Assembly (NCBI GenBank): GCA_036513415.1 | Contig: DATBZA010000017.1 | Coordinates: forward strand, 6,975-70,974 | Length of the DNA: 64,000 nt | Direction: 5' to 3' | Origin: 40CM-4-68-19 sp036513415 | GTDB lineage: Bacteria; Myxococcota; Myxococcia; Myxococcales; 40CM-4-68-19 | In this document: positions 1-8,447 of the stretch, one piece after another | How positions within the stretch are numbered: the first letter of the stretch is position 1 | Layout of the letters: each line of letters begins with the position of its first letter | Program-made: the position numbers and the translations under genes | The notes under the pieces: model-generated | What the model was told of the DNA's origin: nothing | Database searches by the model: none | The model's input: the letters and a program-made list of their open reading frames with translations, nothing else

Positions 1-1713
1 CGGCGAAGCTCGGCCAGCGCCTCGGCTGCGCGGCCGAGCTTGAGCAGGCAGAGCCCGTACGAGTCGGCGATGGCGCCGTCATCCGGCCTCAGCTCCACCG
101 CCCGCGCGAGCATGGGCTCGGCTTCGCGCAGATCCATCGACCCGCCGCGCTCGGTCAAAGTATATCCAATGTAATTCAGGGCTCCGGCGTGTTGTGGCTG
201 CCCCGAAAGGACCTTGCGCATGGTGGTGAGCGCCTTGGACTGCATTCCGGCGCGATCCTCCGCGTTGGCCAGCGCGTACAAGAGCCCTTGGGTGTCGGGA
301 TGTGCCTGGACGGCGGCGGCAAGGATCTGCTCCGCTTCGCCGGCCTTGCCGGCGCGATCGAACGACTCGAGCAGCGCGAGCGCCACCTCCTCTTCCGCGG
401 GATGCTCGGTGAACAGGAGGCGGAGCCGCCGCATCGATTCCTGCGTCTCCCCCGCCCTTCCCCGCGCCAGCGCCGCCTGGACGCGCGCGTCGAGCACGAA
501 GGCATCGGGCTCCATGCCCAGGAATACCGGCGACTCCAGCTCCCCGGCGGCGGCGATCCGCCGCTCGATCGCCTCGAACGCCAGCGCCCCGTCGCGGGGG
601 TGCCCGCGCTGCACGAGCGCCACTGCCCGATAGAACGAGAGCTCCGGATGATGGGGATAGAGGCGCAACGCGCCGTCGAGCGCGTGCTGCGCCTCGGCGC
701 TCCGGTGCGCGCCCAGGAGCGCCACGGCGACCCGCAGCAGGGCCGCGGCCAGATCGCGCCGGTCCTCGTCGTGATCGCCGGCGCTATCCTCCCGCTCCGC
801 GTTCGCCGCGAGCGCCAGGAGCTTGCGCGAGTGCGCCGACACGGTGTCGACGTCGCCCTCGGCGAGCGCCACCCGCGCCAGCGCGGCGAGCACCTCCGGC
901 GCCTCGGGGCGCTGGGAAAGCAGCCGGAGGTACCGCTCGCGCGCGTCCGCGAACCGGCGCTTCGTCTCCAGCCAGGCGGCCTCCGCCGCCAGCGCATCGG
1001 GATCGGAGGGGGACGCACTCCGGGCTCGCGCAAGCGCGCGCCGCACGGCGTCGTCGTCGCCATGCTGGGACCACCAGCGCCCCAGCTCGACCCAGACCGC
1101 CGCACTCTGTTCGCGGAGCCGATCCACCGTCACCAGCGCGTCCGCGTCATCGCCGGCGCGCTCCTGCGCGCCGCGCAGCCGGGTGGCGAGGCGCTCCGCC
1201 ATCGCTTCGGCGGCCGGGGCGTCGCCGGCGGCGAGAAGCAGCCGCACCAGGTCGTGGTACGCCTCCGCGTCGTCGGGCTGGCCCTCGATGGCGATCTGGA
1301 AGTGTTCGCGCGCCTCGGGCAGGTTGCCGCGGGCCACGGCGATCCGCGCGCTCAACAGCTGTGCCGGCGCGTGCTTCGGATCGAGGGCCAGCGCGGTCTG
1401 CAGCTCCTCTTCCGCGTCGTTCAAGCGCCCTTGCTTGATCAGGACTTCCGCCAGGACGCTATGGAGGTGCGGCGACTCCGGATCGTACAGCAACGCCTCG
1501 CGCAGCTCCGAGGCGGCGGTGGTGAAATCGTCCGCGTTCTTGGCCAGCAAGGCGTCCAGATAGTGGCGGTATGCGCGGGGGCTGGCGCGCGGCTGCACCA
1601 CCTCGCTGTCGGTATCCTCGGCCGCCCCTTCCGCTGGCGGATGAGGCGACAAGCGGGACTGTCGCGAATGGGCGCAGGACACCGCCAGCAGTGCGAAGGC
1701 CACCCACCTCATG
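1..1713 (-). CDS. TPR-repeat lipoprotein, partial (C-terminus beyond left edge)
   Basis: The frame is open from an ATG at 1713 to the window edge: 571 codons with no stop. The N-terminus is a short hydrophobic leader (MRWVAFALLAVSCAHS) with a lipobox-like AVSC, so an outer-membrane or periplasmic lipoprotein is likely. From about residue 50 on there are repeated 34-residue TPR-type helices, for example the stretches around LLYDPESPHLHSVLAEVL and ALALDPKHAPAQLLSARIA. TPR arrays are protein-protein interaction scaffolds; no catalytic domain is visible. Long open frames on the opposite strand here are composition artefacts. The lipoprotein call rests on the leader only, and the binding partner is unknown. 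Confidence 0.85.
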
Positions 1714-1782
1714 AAGGAAACGCTCCCGCCTTGCACGCGGCCAGCGCCGGCAGCTCGATGCGCGAGGCGGCGCGGCGGCGGG

Positions 1783-2235
1783 TCATCCGCTCCGGCCGGC
1801 AGTCTCGGCGAGCTGGGCGCGGCCCGCGTCCGGGGAGAGCTTCCACACCATCTGCCCGTTCGCGTCGAAGTCGAGGTCGAACAGGCCGCGGCCGGTGAGC
1901 TGGCGCATCCGGGCCGTGGCCTCGTCACGCGTGAGCCCGCTGGCCTTCACCACCTGCTCGACCTGCACCTGGCCGCCGTTCTTCTTCGCCAGAGCGAGCG
2001 CCATCTCGGAGAAGTGAAGCTCGTCGTGCTCGTGCTCCATCCGGGCGCGCTTCCGCCCCGCGGCGACCAGGCCCAGCCCGACCGCGGCCACCACGCCGCC
2101 GACCACCAGGCCGGAGAGATCCACGAAGCCCTGTCCCTTGTCGACGAAGAAGGCCCTCAGCATGAGCAGCGCGAACGCGCTGCCGAGGATGGCGACGAAC
2201 GCTCCGCCGATGGTGAGGATTCCGCTGGTGCGCAT
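1783..2235 (-). CDS. small membrane protein with C-terminal winged-helix-like region
   Basis: 150 residues with an ATG at 2235. Two hydrophobic helices (about residues 5-28 and 40-58) are followed by a basic RKRAR boundary and a soluble C-terminal half. That half (VQVEQVVKASGLTRDEATARMRQLTGRGLFDLDF) has the spacing of a small winged-helix or helix-turn-helix fold. No family is recognised with confidence. It lies 9 nt downstream of the LemA gene on the same strand, so the two are probably co-transcribed. The DNA-binding reading is a guess from pattern; a role in membrane signalling or stress is equally possible. Confidence 0.65.
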   Translation of the reverse strand: MRTSGILTIGGAFVAILGSAFALLMLRAFFVDKGQGFVDLSGLVVGGVVAAVGLGLVAAGRKRARMEHEHDELHFSEMALALAKKNGGQVQVEQVVKASGLTRDEATARMRQLTGRGLFDLDFDANGQMVWKLSPDAGRAQLAETAGRSG

Positions 2236-2244
2236 CTCGACCCT

Positions 2245-2802
2245 CTACTGGAACGACACCTTGGGAACCGCTTTCGCCCCGCCCTCCGCCTTGAAGTATT
2301 CCTTGGGCTGGAAGCCGCCAATCTTCGCCCACCACGCGCCCGGGATGCGCTTGATGTCCGTGTTGTACTGCTGCACTGCCTCGTTGTAGCGCTTGCGCTC
2401 CACCGCCAGCCTGTTCTCGGTGCCCGCCAGCTCGTCCATCAGACGCTGGAAGGTCGAGTCGGCCTTGAGCTGCGGGTAGTTCTCGGTCAGGGAGATCAGC
2501 TTGCCAATGGCGCTCTCGAGCTGGTTGGCGCTCTGGATCTTGTCGGCCCGCGACGAGGCGCCCAGCATGGCCGTGCGCGCGTTGGCGATGTCGTCGAACA
2601 CGCCCTTCTCGTGGCGCGCGTAGCCCTTCACCGTCTCGACCAGGTTGGGGATCAGATCGGCGCGGCGCTGCAGCTGGTTCTCCACCTGGCTCCACGCGGC
2701 CTCGACCTGCTGCTCCTCGGAGACGATGCGGTTGTACCCGCACGGGCCGCAGCCGGCGGCCAGCGCGACGATGAGGATCGGGGCGTACTTACGCAAGCGC
2801 AT
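2245..2802 (-). CDS. lemA: LemA family protein
   Basis: 185 residues from the ATG at 2802. I prefer this start to an upstream in-frame one because it has GGGAG nine nucleotides before it and opens directly into a signal or anchor segment (MRLRKYAPILIVALAAGC, with a lipobox-like AAGC). The body shows the LemA helical-bundle pattern: NRIVSEEQQVEAAWSQVENQ, then QRRADLIPNLVETVKGYA, then LTENYPQLKADSTFQRL and ENRLAVERKRYNEAVQ. LemA proteins are exported, membrane-anchored four-helix bundles often linked to envelope stress functions, but their biochemical role is not settled. The family call is secure. Confidence 0.93.
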   Translation of the reverse strand: MRLRKYAPILIVALAAGCGPCGYNRIVSEEQQVEAAWSQVENQLQRRADLIPNLVETVKGYARHEKGVFDDIANARTAMLGASSRADKIQSANQLESAIGKLISLTENYPQLKADSTFQRLMDELAGTENRLAVERKRYNEAVQQYNTDIKRIPGAWWAKIGGFQPKEYFKAEGGAKAVPKVSFQ

Positions 2803-2850
2803 TGTGGATCTCCCTCTCGACGAGTTTAACACGCGGCCCGGTGTGCGCCT

Positions 2851-3585
2851 TCAAACCGAAACGTGTGCCTGGAGGTAGTCGCGCACCAGCTGACGGGCCG
2901 CCACTACCGCGTCGCGAACCGATAGACCGCGCGCAAGGCCCGCGGCAATGCCGCTCGCCAGGCGGCATCCGGTTCCGCGGGCCACCGCCGCAATGCGCGG
3001 CGCCGAAAAGCGCTCCTCTCCGTCCCGTTGGAAGAGGAAATCCGTCGGGTGCCCGGGGAGATGCCCACCTTTGAGCAGCACGGCGCCGGCCCCCTCACCG
3101 AGCAGCGCTGCAGCCAGCAGGGGGTCTTCGAGCTTCGCGCCGAGAAGGGCCTCCGCCTCCGCGGCATTGGGGGTGAGGACTGCGCCCTGGGCGAGCCGGA
3201 GGTACACATCCCTGGCGTCGGAGGAAGATCCCTCGAACAGCCTCGCCCCGCTCGACGCGGCAAGGACGGGATCAACCACCAGCGGCAATCGGGGACGGGC
3301 TTGGAGCAGCGCTGCGATCTCCATGGCGACGGCGCGGTTGCCCACCATGCCGATCTTGATCGCGCGCACGTCCTCTTCCTCGAGCAGCGCCTCCATCGAC
3401 TCGGCCACCAGGGCCGGCTTGACAGCCTCGAACCCCCGCGCCGCGCGAGTGGTCTGGACCGTGAGGGCGGTAGCGACGCAGAGCGGCCTGGCCCCCATCG
3501 CCCGCACGGCCTCGGCGTCCGCCAGCAGCCCCGCGCCTCCGCTCGGATCGAGACCCGCCAGCACCAGCACGCACGGGGAGCTCAT
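2851..3585 (-). CDS. thiD: bifunctional hydroxymethylpyrimidine kinase / phosphomethylpyrimidine kinase
   Basis: 244 residues. The start ATG at 3583-3585 overlaps the stop of the preceding amidotransferase gene by 4 nt, so a longer open frame extending further upstream is not the real protein. It shows the ribokinase-fold features of ThiD: LAGLDPSGGAGLLAD near the N-terminus for substrate binding, VVDPVL in the middle, and a C-terminal ARGTGC anion-hole motif where family members usually have GTGC followed by His or Thr. The enzyme phosphorylates HMP to HMP-P and HMP-PP in the pyrimidine branch of thiamine biosynthesis, supplying ThiE, encoded by the first gene of the same operon. Confidence 0.94.
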   Translation of the reverse strand: MSSPCVLVLAGLDPSGGAGLLADAEAVRAMGARPLCVATALTVQTTRAARGFEAVKPALVAESMEALLEEEDVRAIKIGMVGNRAVAMEIAALLQARPRLPLVVDPVLAASSGARLFEGSSSDARDVYLRLAQGAVLTPNAAEAEALLGAKLEDPLLAAALLGEGAGAVLLKGGHLPGHPTDFLFQRDGEERFSAPRIAAVARGTGCRLASGIAAGLARGLSVRDAVVAARQLVRDYLQAHVSV

Positions 3586-4301
3586 CGCCGCGCTCGGTCC
3601 ACCAGGGCCTGGTAGAGGGCGTGATGCTCGGGACCCGAGAGCAGCTCGGGATGCCACTGGACGCCCAGCGCAAATGTCCCCGGCAGCTCGATGGCCTCCA
3701 CGACCTGGTCGGGAGCGACCGCGCAGACCCGCGCCCGCCCCGCGTCCTTGACGGCCTGATGATGCGTCGAGTTCACCTGGATCTCGACCGCGCCGACAAT
3801 GGCGGCGAGATCCGACCCGGGAAGCACCTTGGCGGCGTGGCCCGGCTTGCGCGGGTCGCTCTTTTGCTCGTGGTCGAACGCGCCCGGCACCTCGTGGCCG
3901 ATGTCCTGGTAGAGAGTGCCGCCCAGCTCGACCGCCAGAAGCTGCATGCCGCCGCAGACCCCGAGCACCGGTACGCCGGCGGCCAAGGCTGCCCGAAGGA
4001 CGCGCTGCTCGTACGCGGTGCGTCCGGGCTTGAGCGGACCCAAGCGGCTGCCAGCCTTCGCTCCGTAGAGCTCGGGCGGGACGTCGAATGCGCCGCCGGT
4101 GATGACCAGACCGTCGCAGAGCTCGATCGCCTCCTCGGACGCCGCGTCGTCCTCGCTGTAGGGAAGCACGATGGGGAAGCCGCCGGCAGCGAGCACCGCG
4201 TCGGAATAGGCCTGCTTCAGCTCGTACTGCGGCAACGAGGGCCGGCCGGGGCGCGCGCTGGTGGTCCCGAAGTCGGGGGTGATGCCGATCACCGGCCTCA
4301 T
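3582..4301 (-). CDS. class I glutamine amidotransferase, gamma-glutamyl-GABA hydrolase (PuuD) type
   Basis: 239 residues. The nucleophile elbow is GVCGGMQ (Cys116), and the His-Glu pair appears in GVQWHPE near the C-terminus, so the catalytic triad is complete. The N-terminal MRPVIGITPDF and the MVIT-type GGAFDVPPELYG segment are typical of peptidase C26 / PuuD-like hydrolases. The gene overlaps thiE upstream and thiD downstream by 4 nt each, so it is translationally coupled inside a thiamine operon. Its substrate may therefore be a thiamine-pathway or salvage amide rather than gamma-glutamyl-GABA. That is inference; the fold assignment is firm. Confidence 0.88.
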   Translation of the reverse strand: MRPVIGITPDFGTTSARPGRPSLPQYELKQAYSDAVLAAGGFPIVLPYSEDDAASEEAIELCDGLVITGGAFDVPPELYGAKAGSRLGPLKPGRTAYEQRVLRAALAAGVPVLGVCGGMQLLAVELGGTLYQDIGHEVPGAFDHEQKSDPRKPGHAAKVLPGSDLAAIVGAVEIQVNSTHHQAVKDAGRARVCAVAPDQVVEAIELPGTFALGVQWHPELLSGPEHHALYQALVDRARR

Positions 4302-4915
4302 CGCGCAAACGCCTTCGCCATCTCTCGCGTCGCCGCCTCAGGATCCGGTGCGCCGCAGAGCTGGGCGATGGCCCCCACGCATCGCGCGCCTGCGCCCGCC
4401 ACCTCGGGCACTCTCTCGATGGTGATGCCGCCAATCGCGACCAGGGGGATCCGGGAGCGCCGTACCGCTCGCCGGAGGCCCTCGATCCCGTGAGGTGGCG
4501 GGAGCGGCCGTCCTGGCTTCGAGGAAGTGGCGAAGATGGGACCGAAGCCGATGTAGTCCGCCCCCTGCGCCGCGTCGATCTCCGCGTCGGAATGGGTGCT
4601 GACGCCGATCAACGCGTGAGGCCCCAGGATGGCCCGCGCGGCCGGCCAGGGCAGATCCTCTTGCCCGAGGTGGACCCCGTCCGCCTCGGCGAGGCGGGCG
4701 ACGTCGGGGCGGTCATTGACCAGCAGCAGCGCCCGCCCGGCGCAGAGCTTGCGCGCCTCGCGCGCCAACCTTAGAAGCTCCCCCGCTCCCGCCTCCTTGA
4801 GCCGGAGCTGCACCATGGCGGCCCCGCCCCGGACGAAAGCGCCCACCAGGTCGAGCGGTGGCCGGGTAGCCGAGCCATCCACGATGGCGTACACCCCCGA
4901 AGGCAGGGAAGGCAC
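4298..4915 (-). CDS. thiE: thiamine phosphate synthase
   Basis: 205 residues from a GTG at 4915. Characteristic ThiE blocks are present in order: MVQLRLK, NDRPDVARLAEADGVHLGQEDL, ALIGVSTHS, GADYIGFGPIFATSSKP and LVAIGGI. The enzyme joins HMP-PP with thiazole phosphate to form thiamine phosphate. It is the first gene of the operon thiE - amidotransferase - thiD. The divergent gap to the next operon is only 59 bp, and I see no TPP riboswitch core there, so thiamine control by a THI-box is not supported. Confidence 0.94.
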   Translation of the reverse strand: MPSLPSGVYAIVDGSATRPPLDLVGAFVRGGAAMVQLRLKEAGAGELLRLAREARKLCAGRALLLVNDRPDVARLAEADGVHLGQEDLPWPAARAILGPHALIGVSTHSDAEIDAAQGADYIGFGPIFATSSKPGRPLPPPHGIEGLRRAVRRSRIPLVAIGGITIERVPEVAGAGARCVGAIAQLCGAPDPEAATREMAKAFAR

Positions 4916-4974
4916 GGGCTGACAATAACCCAGGGGTGTGCTAGAAGCCGCGCCCCCACCGAAGGAGCTGCGCA

Positions 4975-5166
4975 GTGGCCGAGAAGAAGGATGAGATCCC
5001 CCTCAAGTACCTCGATCGCCGGGTCGTCGAACGCTACATGAAGAAGGGAATCCTGGACGAGAAGGAGTACCAGAGGCACCTCAAGTCGCTCGAGGACCTG
5101 TCCGAGAAGGCCGGCTCGGTGGAAACGGAGTTCACCTCCATCGGTGAGCTGGGCCCCACCCGCTGA
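4975..5166 (+). CDS. small conserved-looking hypothetical protein (63 aa)
   Basis: The GTG start at 4975 has a strong ribosome-binding site (GAAGGAG, 4961-4967). The product is very rich in charged residues (AEKKDEIPLKYLDRRVVERYMKKGILDEKEYQRHL) and predicted helical, with a C-terminal E/T-rich tail. No family is recognised. Its stop codon TGA is followed immediately by the GTG of the HtrA-like protease gene, so the two are almost certainly co-transcribed and translationally coupled. It may be a small adaptor or regulator of that protease; this is context only. Confidence 0.75.
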   Translation: MAEKKDEIPLKYLDRRVVERYMKKGILDEKEYQRHLKSLEDLSEKAGSVETEFTSIGELGPTR

Positions 5167-6480
5167 GTGGTTCCGCTCCTCCTCCTCGCCACCCTGACCA
5201 CCGGGCCGAGCGTGGCCCGCCGCACGCCGCTCGTGCTGGCGGTGGAGCGGGCCCGGGCGGCGGTGGTGAACATCAACGCGCAGGAAGTGGTGCGCGCCCC
5301 TGCCGCGGACGACCCCTGGAGCCTCTTCTTTCGCGGCGGTCGCGGCCGGGACCAGGTGCGCACCTCGCTCGGTTCGGGCTTCGTCTTCGACGAGCGCGGA
5401 TTCGTGCTGACGAACTACCACGTGGTGGCGCGGGGCAGCCGCATCCAGGTCGGCTTCGAGGACGGCTCCGACTACACCGCCCGGGTGGTGGGAACCGACC
5501 CCGGAGGCGATCTGGCCGTCCTGAAGATCCAGGGCGAGAAGAAGTTCCCGGCCGCACCGTTGGGAAGCTCGGCGGATCTGCTGCTGGGCGAGCCGACCAT
5601 CGCCATCGGCAACCCCTTCGGGCTGAACCAGAGCGTGAGCATGGGCGTGGTCTCGGCGCTGCACCGGCCCGTCCACGCCGAGGGCCGCAGCTATTACGAC
5701 TTCATCCAGACCGACGCGTCGATCAACCCCGGGAACTCCGGCGGGCCGCTCCTCAATGCCGACGGGAACGTGATCGGGGTCTGCTCGGCGGTGCTGGCCA
5801 CCGGACAGGGCATCGGTTTCGCCATCCCCATCGACCGCGCGCTGCGCGTCGCCCGCGAGCTGCAGAAGAGCGGCGCGCTGGCCGATTCGTGGTGGGGATT
5901 CGATGCGGAGTCCCTGGACAAGGAGGCGGCCGCGGCGCTCGGGGCCAAAGTGGGCGCGCTGGTCACCTCGGTCGAGGACGGCTCGCCTGCCTCGGCGGCG
6001 GGATTGCGTCGGGGGGACGCGATCGTGCGCCTCGAAGGATCCCCGGTGCGCGACGCGGACGAGCTGCGGTTCCTCCTGCGGGACGTGCCCCTGGGCACCC
6101 GCGTCACGCTGGGCGTCGTGCGCGGGAAACACAAGCTGGACGCGCAGATCTCGGCCGTCCCGCTCACGGCGGAGCGCGCCCACGGTATCTTCGAGGCGCG
6201 CAGCGGGCTCACCGTGGCCGAGCTGTCCGTGCGCGAAGCGCGCGCGGCGGGGTACGACGTGCAGAAGCAGGTGCTAGCGGTGCGCGAGGTTTCCCGCAGC
6301 TCCGCCGCGTCGCGCGTCGGCCTCCGGCCGGGCGACCTGGTGCTGGCCGTGAACAGCGCCGAGGTGGATACGATGAAGGAATTCCAGAAGGCCATCGCCC
6401 AGGCGCGCAAGAGCGGCCAGGCGGTCCTGCTGGTCCAGCGCGGTTACCGGCTGCAGGAGTTCGCATTCGATCTGGGGTGA
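5167..6480 (+). CDS. HtrA/DegP-like trypsin-like serine protease with two PDZ domains
   Basis: 437 residues from a GTG directly after the previous stop. A short hydrophobic leader (MVPLLLLATLTTG) suggests export. The protease domain has the full triad: His85 in LTNYHVV, Asp115 in GGDLAVLK and Ser191 in NPGNSGGPL. Two PDZ domains follow, at about residues 230-310 (SVEDGSPASAAGLRRGDAIVRL) and 340-425 (SRSSAASRVGLRPGDLVLAVN). This is the periplasmic quality-control protease/chaperone architecture of the HtrA family (DegP, DegQ). It sits between a small protein gene and a DUF1844 gene in one operon. The exact paralogue name is not assignable. Confidence 0.94.
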   Translation: MVPLLLLATLTTGPSVARRTPLVLAVERARAAVVNINAQEVVRAPAADDPWSLFFRGGRGRDQVRTSLGSGFVFDERGFVLTNYHVVARGSRIQVGFEDGSDYTARVVGTDPGGDLAVLKIQGEKKFPAAPLGSSADLLLGEPTIAIGNPFGLNQSVSMGVVSALHRPVHAEGRSYYDFIQTDASINPGNSGGPLLNADGNVIGVCSAVLATGQGIGFAIPIDRALRVARELQKSGALADSWWGFDAESLDKEAAAALGAKVGALVTSVEDGSPASAAGLRRGDAIVRLEGSPVRDADELRFLLRDVPLGTRVTLGVVRGKHKLDAQISAVPLTAERAHGIFEARSGLTVAELSVREARAAGYDVQKQVLAVREVSRSSAASRVGLRPGDLVLAVNSAEVDTMKEFQKAIAQARKSGQAVLLVQRGYRLQEFAFDLG

Positions 6481-6483
6481 GCC

Positions 6484-6786
6484 ATGGCGTCCTCCGACCA
6501 GAAGAAGGGTCCGACCCTCGACTTCAACGCGCTCGTGCTCTCCCTCGGTTCGAGCGCCATCGTGCATCTCGGGGAGGCGCCGGACCCGACCACCGAGCAG
6601 AAGCGCGAGCAGCCGGAATTCGGGATGGCGCAGCAGAGCATCGATCTGCTGGCGATGCTGCAGGAGAAGACGCGCGGGAACCTGACCGCCGAGGAGGCCC
6701 GGTTCCTGGACAACATGCTCTTCGACCTGCGGATGCTGTTCGTGCAGGTATCGAAGCGTCAGAGCGGGCCCGAGAAGGGGCCGTGA
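6484..6786 (+). CDS. DUF1844 family protein
   Basis: 100 residues, starting 4 nt after the protease stop. It has the DUF1844 signature of DFNALVLSLGSSAIVHLGEAP followed by QQSIDLLAMLQEKTRGNLTAEEARFLDNMLFDLRM. DUF1844 proteins are small helical proteins of unknown function, common in deltaproteobacteria and related phyla. The tight spacing places it in the same operon as the HtrA-like protease. Confidence 0.92.
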   Translation: MASSDQKKGPTLDFNALVLSLGSSAIVHLGEAPDPTTEQKREQPEFGMAQQSIDLLAMLQEKTRGNLTAEEARFLDNMLFDLRMLFVQVSKRQSGPEKGP

Positions 6787-6790
6787 TCGC

Positions 6791-7606
6791 TCAAATCTCC
6801 GCCGAAAGACCGTAGCGCCTTGCGCCGTTCGCGCCGGAGATGGTCCAGCCCACGTTCGCTCCCGCGAAGCGATGCGGGCCGAGGCCGCAATCGGGAGCGA
6901 GCAGGAACGAGAGCATGCGGCGCGCCCGCAACGGTTCCGTTCCGAGCGACTCGCTGAGAAACACGATTCCCGCCGCGGTGAATTCGTCGAGCGGCACGCG
7001 GCGGCCGTGCTCGTCTTCGGTGCTGCCGCCGTAGGTGAGGTCGCTGCGGCCCAGCGAGGCGTCCATGGAGTCGAACACGAAGTCGAGGCGGGCGACGACG
7101 CCCTGGCGCAGCTCCACCCGCAGCTCTGCGAACGGCGCGCGAAACGTCAATGGATCCGATATGTTCCGCGCCAGCGCGGACCCGACCAGCGGGCTTGTGT
7201 TCAGGCGCGCGGGAGAGGCCCCGAGCAGGCGCCGGGAAGCGGCGCGCTGCGCCGACTGCTCCAGCGAGGACAGCCGCGCGGAGAGCGCCGGCTGAGGGCC
7301 GATCCGGGAGAGAAGATCGCGGAGCTCCCGAGCGGCACCCTCGTCGTCGCCGAGCGCTTCGAGCGCCGCCGCCCGCTGTGCCCTTGCTCCGATGTGTGCC
7401 GAATCAAGCGCGAGCGCTTCCGCCTGAGCCAATGCGGCGAGCCCGACGTCGCCGGTCTCGAGCAACGCGATCCCGCGTTCGTGCGGAATCTCCGGATCGC
7501 GCGGAGACAACTCTTGGGCGCGCCGGTAGAGCCGCACAGCGCTCTCCGTCTCGCCAGACTTGAGTGCAGCACGCGCTTGCTGGAGCACTGCGGCCAGTTC
7601 GTCCAC
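6791..7606 (-). CDS. TPR-containing hypothetical protein
   Basis: 271 residues from a GTG at 7606. The N-terminal half carries three to four TPR units (ALKSGETESAVRLYRRAQELSPRDPEIPHERGIALLETGDVGLAALAQAEALALD). The C-terminal half (about 135-271) is a soluble domain I do not recognise, containing ARLDFVFDSMDASLGRSDLTYGG and a final WTISGANGARRYGLSAEI. It converges with the DUF1844 gene with only 4 nt between stops. No signal peptide is visible, so it is probably cytoplasmic. Confidence 0.75.
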   Translation of the reverse strand: MDELAAVLQQARAALKSGETESAVRLYRRAQELSPRDPEIPHERGIALLETGDVGLAALAQAEALALDSAHIGARAQRAAALEALGDDEGAARELRDLLSRIGPQPALSARLSSLEQSAQRAASRRLLGASPARLNTSPLVGSALARNISDPLTFRAPFAELRVELRQGVVARLDFVFDSMDASLGRSDLTYGGSTEDEHGRRVPLDEFTAAGIVFLSESLGTEPLRARRMLSFLLAPDCGLGPHRFAGANVGWTISGANGARRYGLSAEI

Positions 7607-7739
7607 GCGGGGGGAATATCATGCAGGGCAGGAGCACCGAGGAAGTGACGATGATCTCTCGCGTCTTGACTCCGAGGCCTCTGCCGACCCGATCCGTTTT
7701 TGGGGCTTTCCGGGGGCGAGGGCAAGCCGATGTGCTGGG

Positions 7740-7760
7740 CAACTTGTCCGGGACAAGTTG
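7740..7760. promoter_or_regulatory. 21-bp palindrome (operator-like)
   Basis: CAACTTGTCC and GGACAAGTTG are perfect 10-bp complementary arms around a single central G. There is no T-tract on either side, so it is not a typical intrinsic terminator. An odd-centred, short-spacer palindrome of this kind fits a dimeric repressor site. It lies about 130 bp upstream of the TPR gene start and about 390 bp upstream of the toxin gene. The target regulator is unknown. Confidence 0.5.
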
Positions 7761-8110
7761 AACAACCGCAGCGAGCCACGTGCGGCCGGCACGACGAGCA
7801 GGCTGTCAACACGGACATTGGTTTGGGCAGACCTTCCAGCGGGCCCGCGCACGGCACCCGGAACGCCCGGGTTTCATTCCGGAGTCCCATTTTGAACTCG
7901 TTCTGGACGGGCCGCACTGCGTCATGCGGCTCACCAGGTCTGAAATCGCGCGAGCCCCTGGCCCGACGTTGGCCGGGGAGGGACGCCACGCCGCAGGCGC
8001 CTGCATCGGAGCGATCCCGCCCGGCGGGAAGGAGGCTGGTTTCGCCCACGGGCGAGCAATATCTCGGGGTTGCACCATGGGAGTGTGTTTCCCGGCCTGT
8101 CTTGCACACT

Positions 8111-8127
8111 TGCACGGCAGTCGTGCA
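8111..8127 (+). promoter_or_regulatory. candidate operator of the higBA pair
   Basis: TGCACG and CGTGCA form perfect 6-bp arms around a 5-nt spacer, ending 17 nt before the toxin GTG start. An AT-rich TATTAA follows at 8130-8135 and could be a -10 element. HigA antitoxins commonly repress their own operon through such palindromes, so autoregulation here is plausible but inferred. Confidence 0.45.
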
Positions 8128-8144
8128 GCTATTAACCTGCCTTG

Positions 8145-8435
8145 GTGATCGCGAGCTTTGGAGACAAGGCAACTCGCGACCTTTTTGACGGTACCGACTC
8201 GAAGGACGCTAGATCGATCCCCAAGCAGCTGTGGAGGGTAGCCCACAGAAAACTAGACATGCTGGATGCGGCACGGGACTTGATGGATCTGAAGGCTCCT
8301 CCGTCCAACCACCTGGAGAAGCTGAAGGGTCAGCTCGCAGGGTTCTGGAGCGTCAGAGTGAACGAGCAGTACCGAGTGATCTTCAGGTTCGCGAACGGCA
8401 ACGCGGATGAAGTGCGGATCGTGGATTACCACTAA
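8145..8435 (+). CDS. higB: HigB-like mRNA interferase toxin (RelE/ParE fold)
   Basis: 96 residues from the GTG at 8145 (MIASFGDKATRDLFDG), preferred to a TTG one codon earlier because HigB proteins start this way. Family features are DARSIPKQLWRVAHRKLDMLDAARDLMDLKAPPSNHLEKLKG, then the core strand GFWSVRVNEQYRVIFRF and the terminal VRIVDYH. HigB cleaves mRNA on the ribosome and is neutralised by HigA. The antitoxin gene begins 12 nt downstream, giving the toxin-first order typical of higBA. Confidence 0.92.
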   Translation: MIASFGDKATRDLFDGTDSKDARSIPKQLWRVAHRKLDMLDAARDLMDLKAPPSNHLEKLKGQLAGFWSVRVNEQYRVIFRFANGNADEVRIVDYH

Positions 8436-8447
8436 GGGAGACTCGTC

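Larger units (their letters stand above)
7607..8144. other. 538-bp intergenic region without a convincing gene
   Basis: No open frame here has plausible start, codon bias or family resemblance on either strand. The base composition is lower in GC than the flanking operons. It holds a near-perfect palindrome at 7740-7760 and, at its right end, a second palindrome just upstream of the toxin gene. It may be decayed accessory DNA at the point where the toxin-antitoxin pair entered. Confidence 0.6.

Noticed and set aside
4916..4974. TPP riboswitch upstream of thiE
   Set aside because: The gap is only 59 bp and lacks the CTGAGA and ACCTGA cores of a THI-box.
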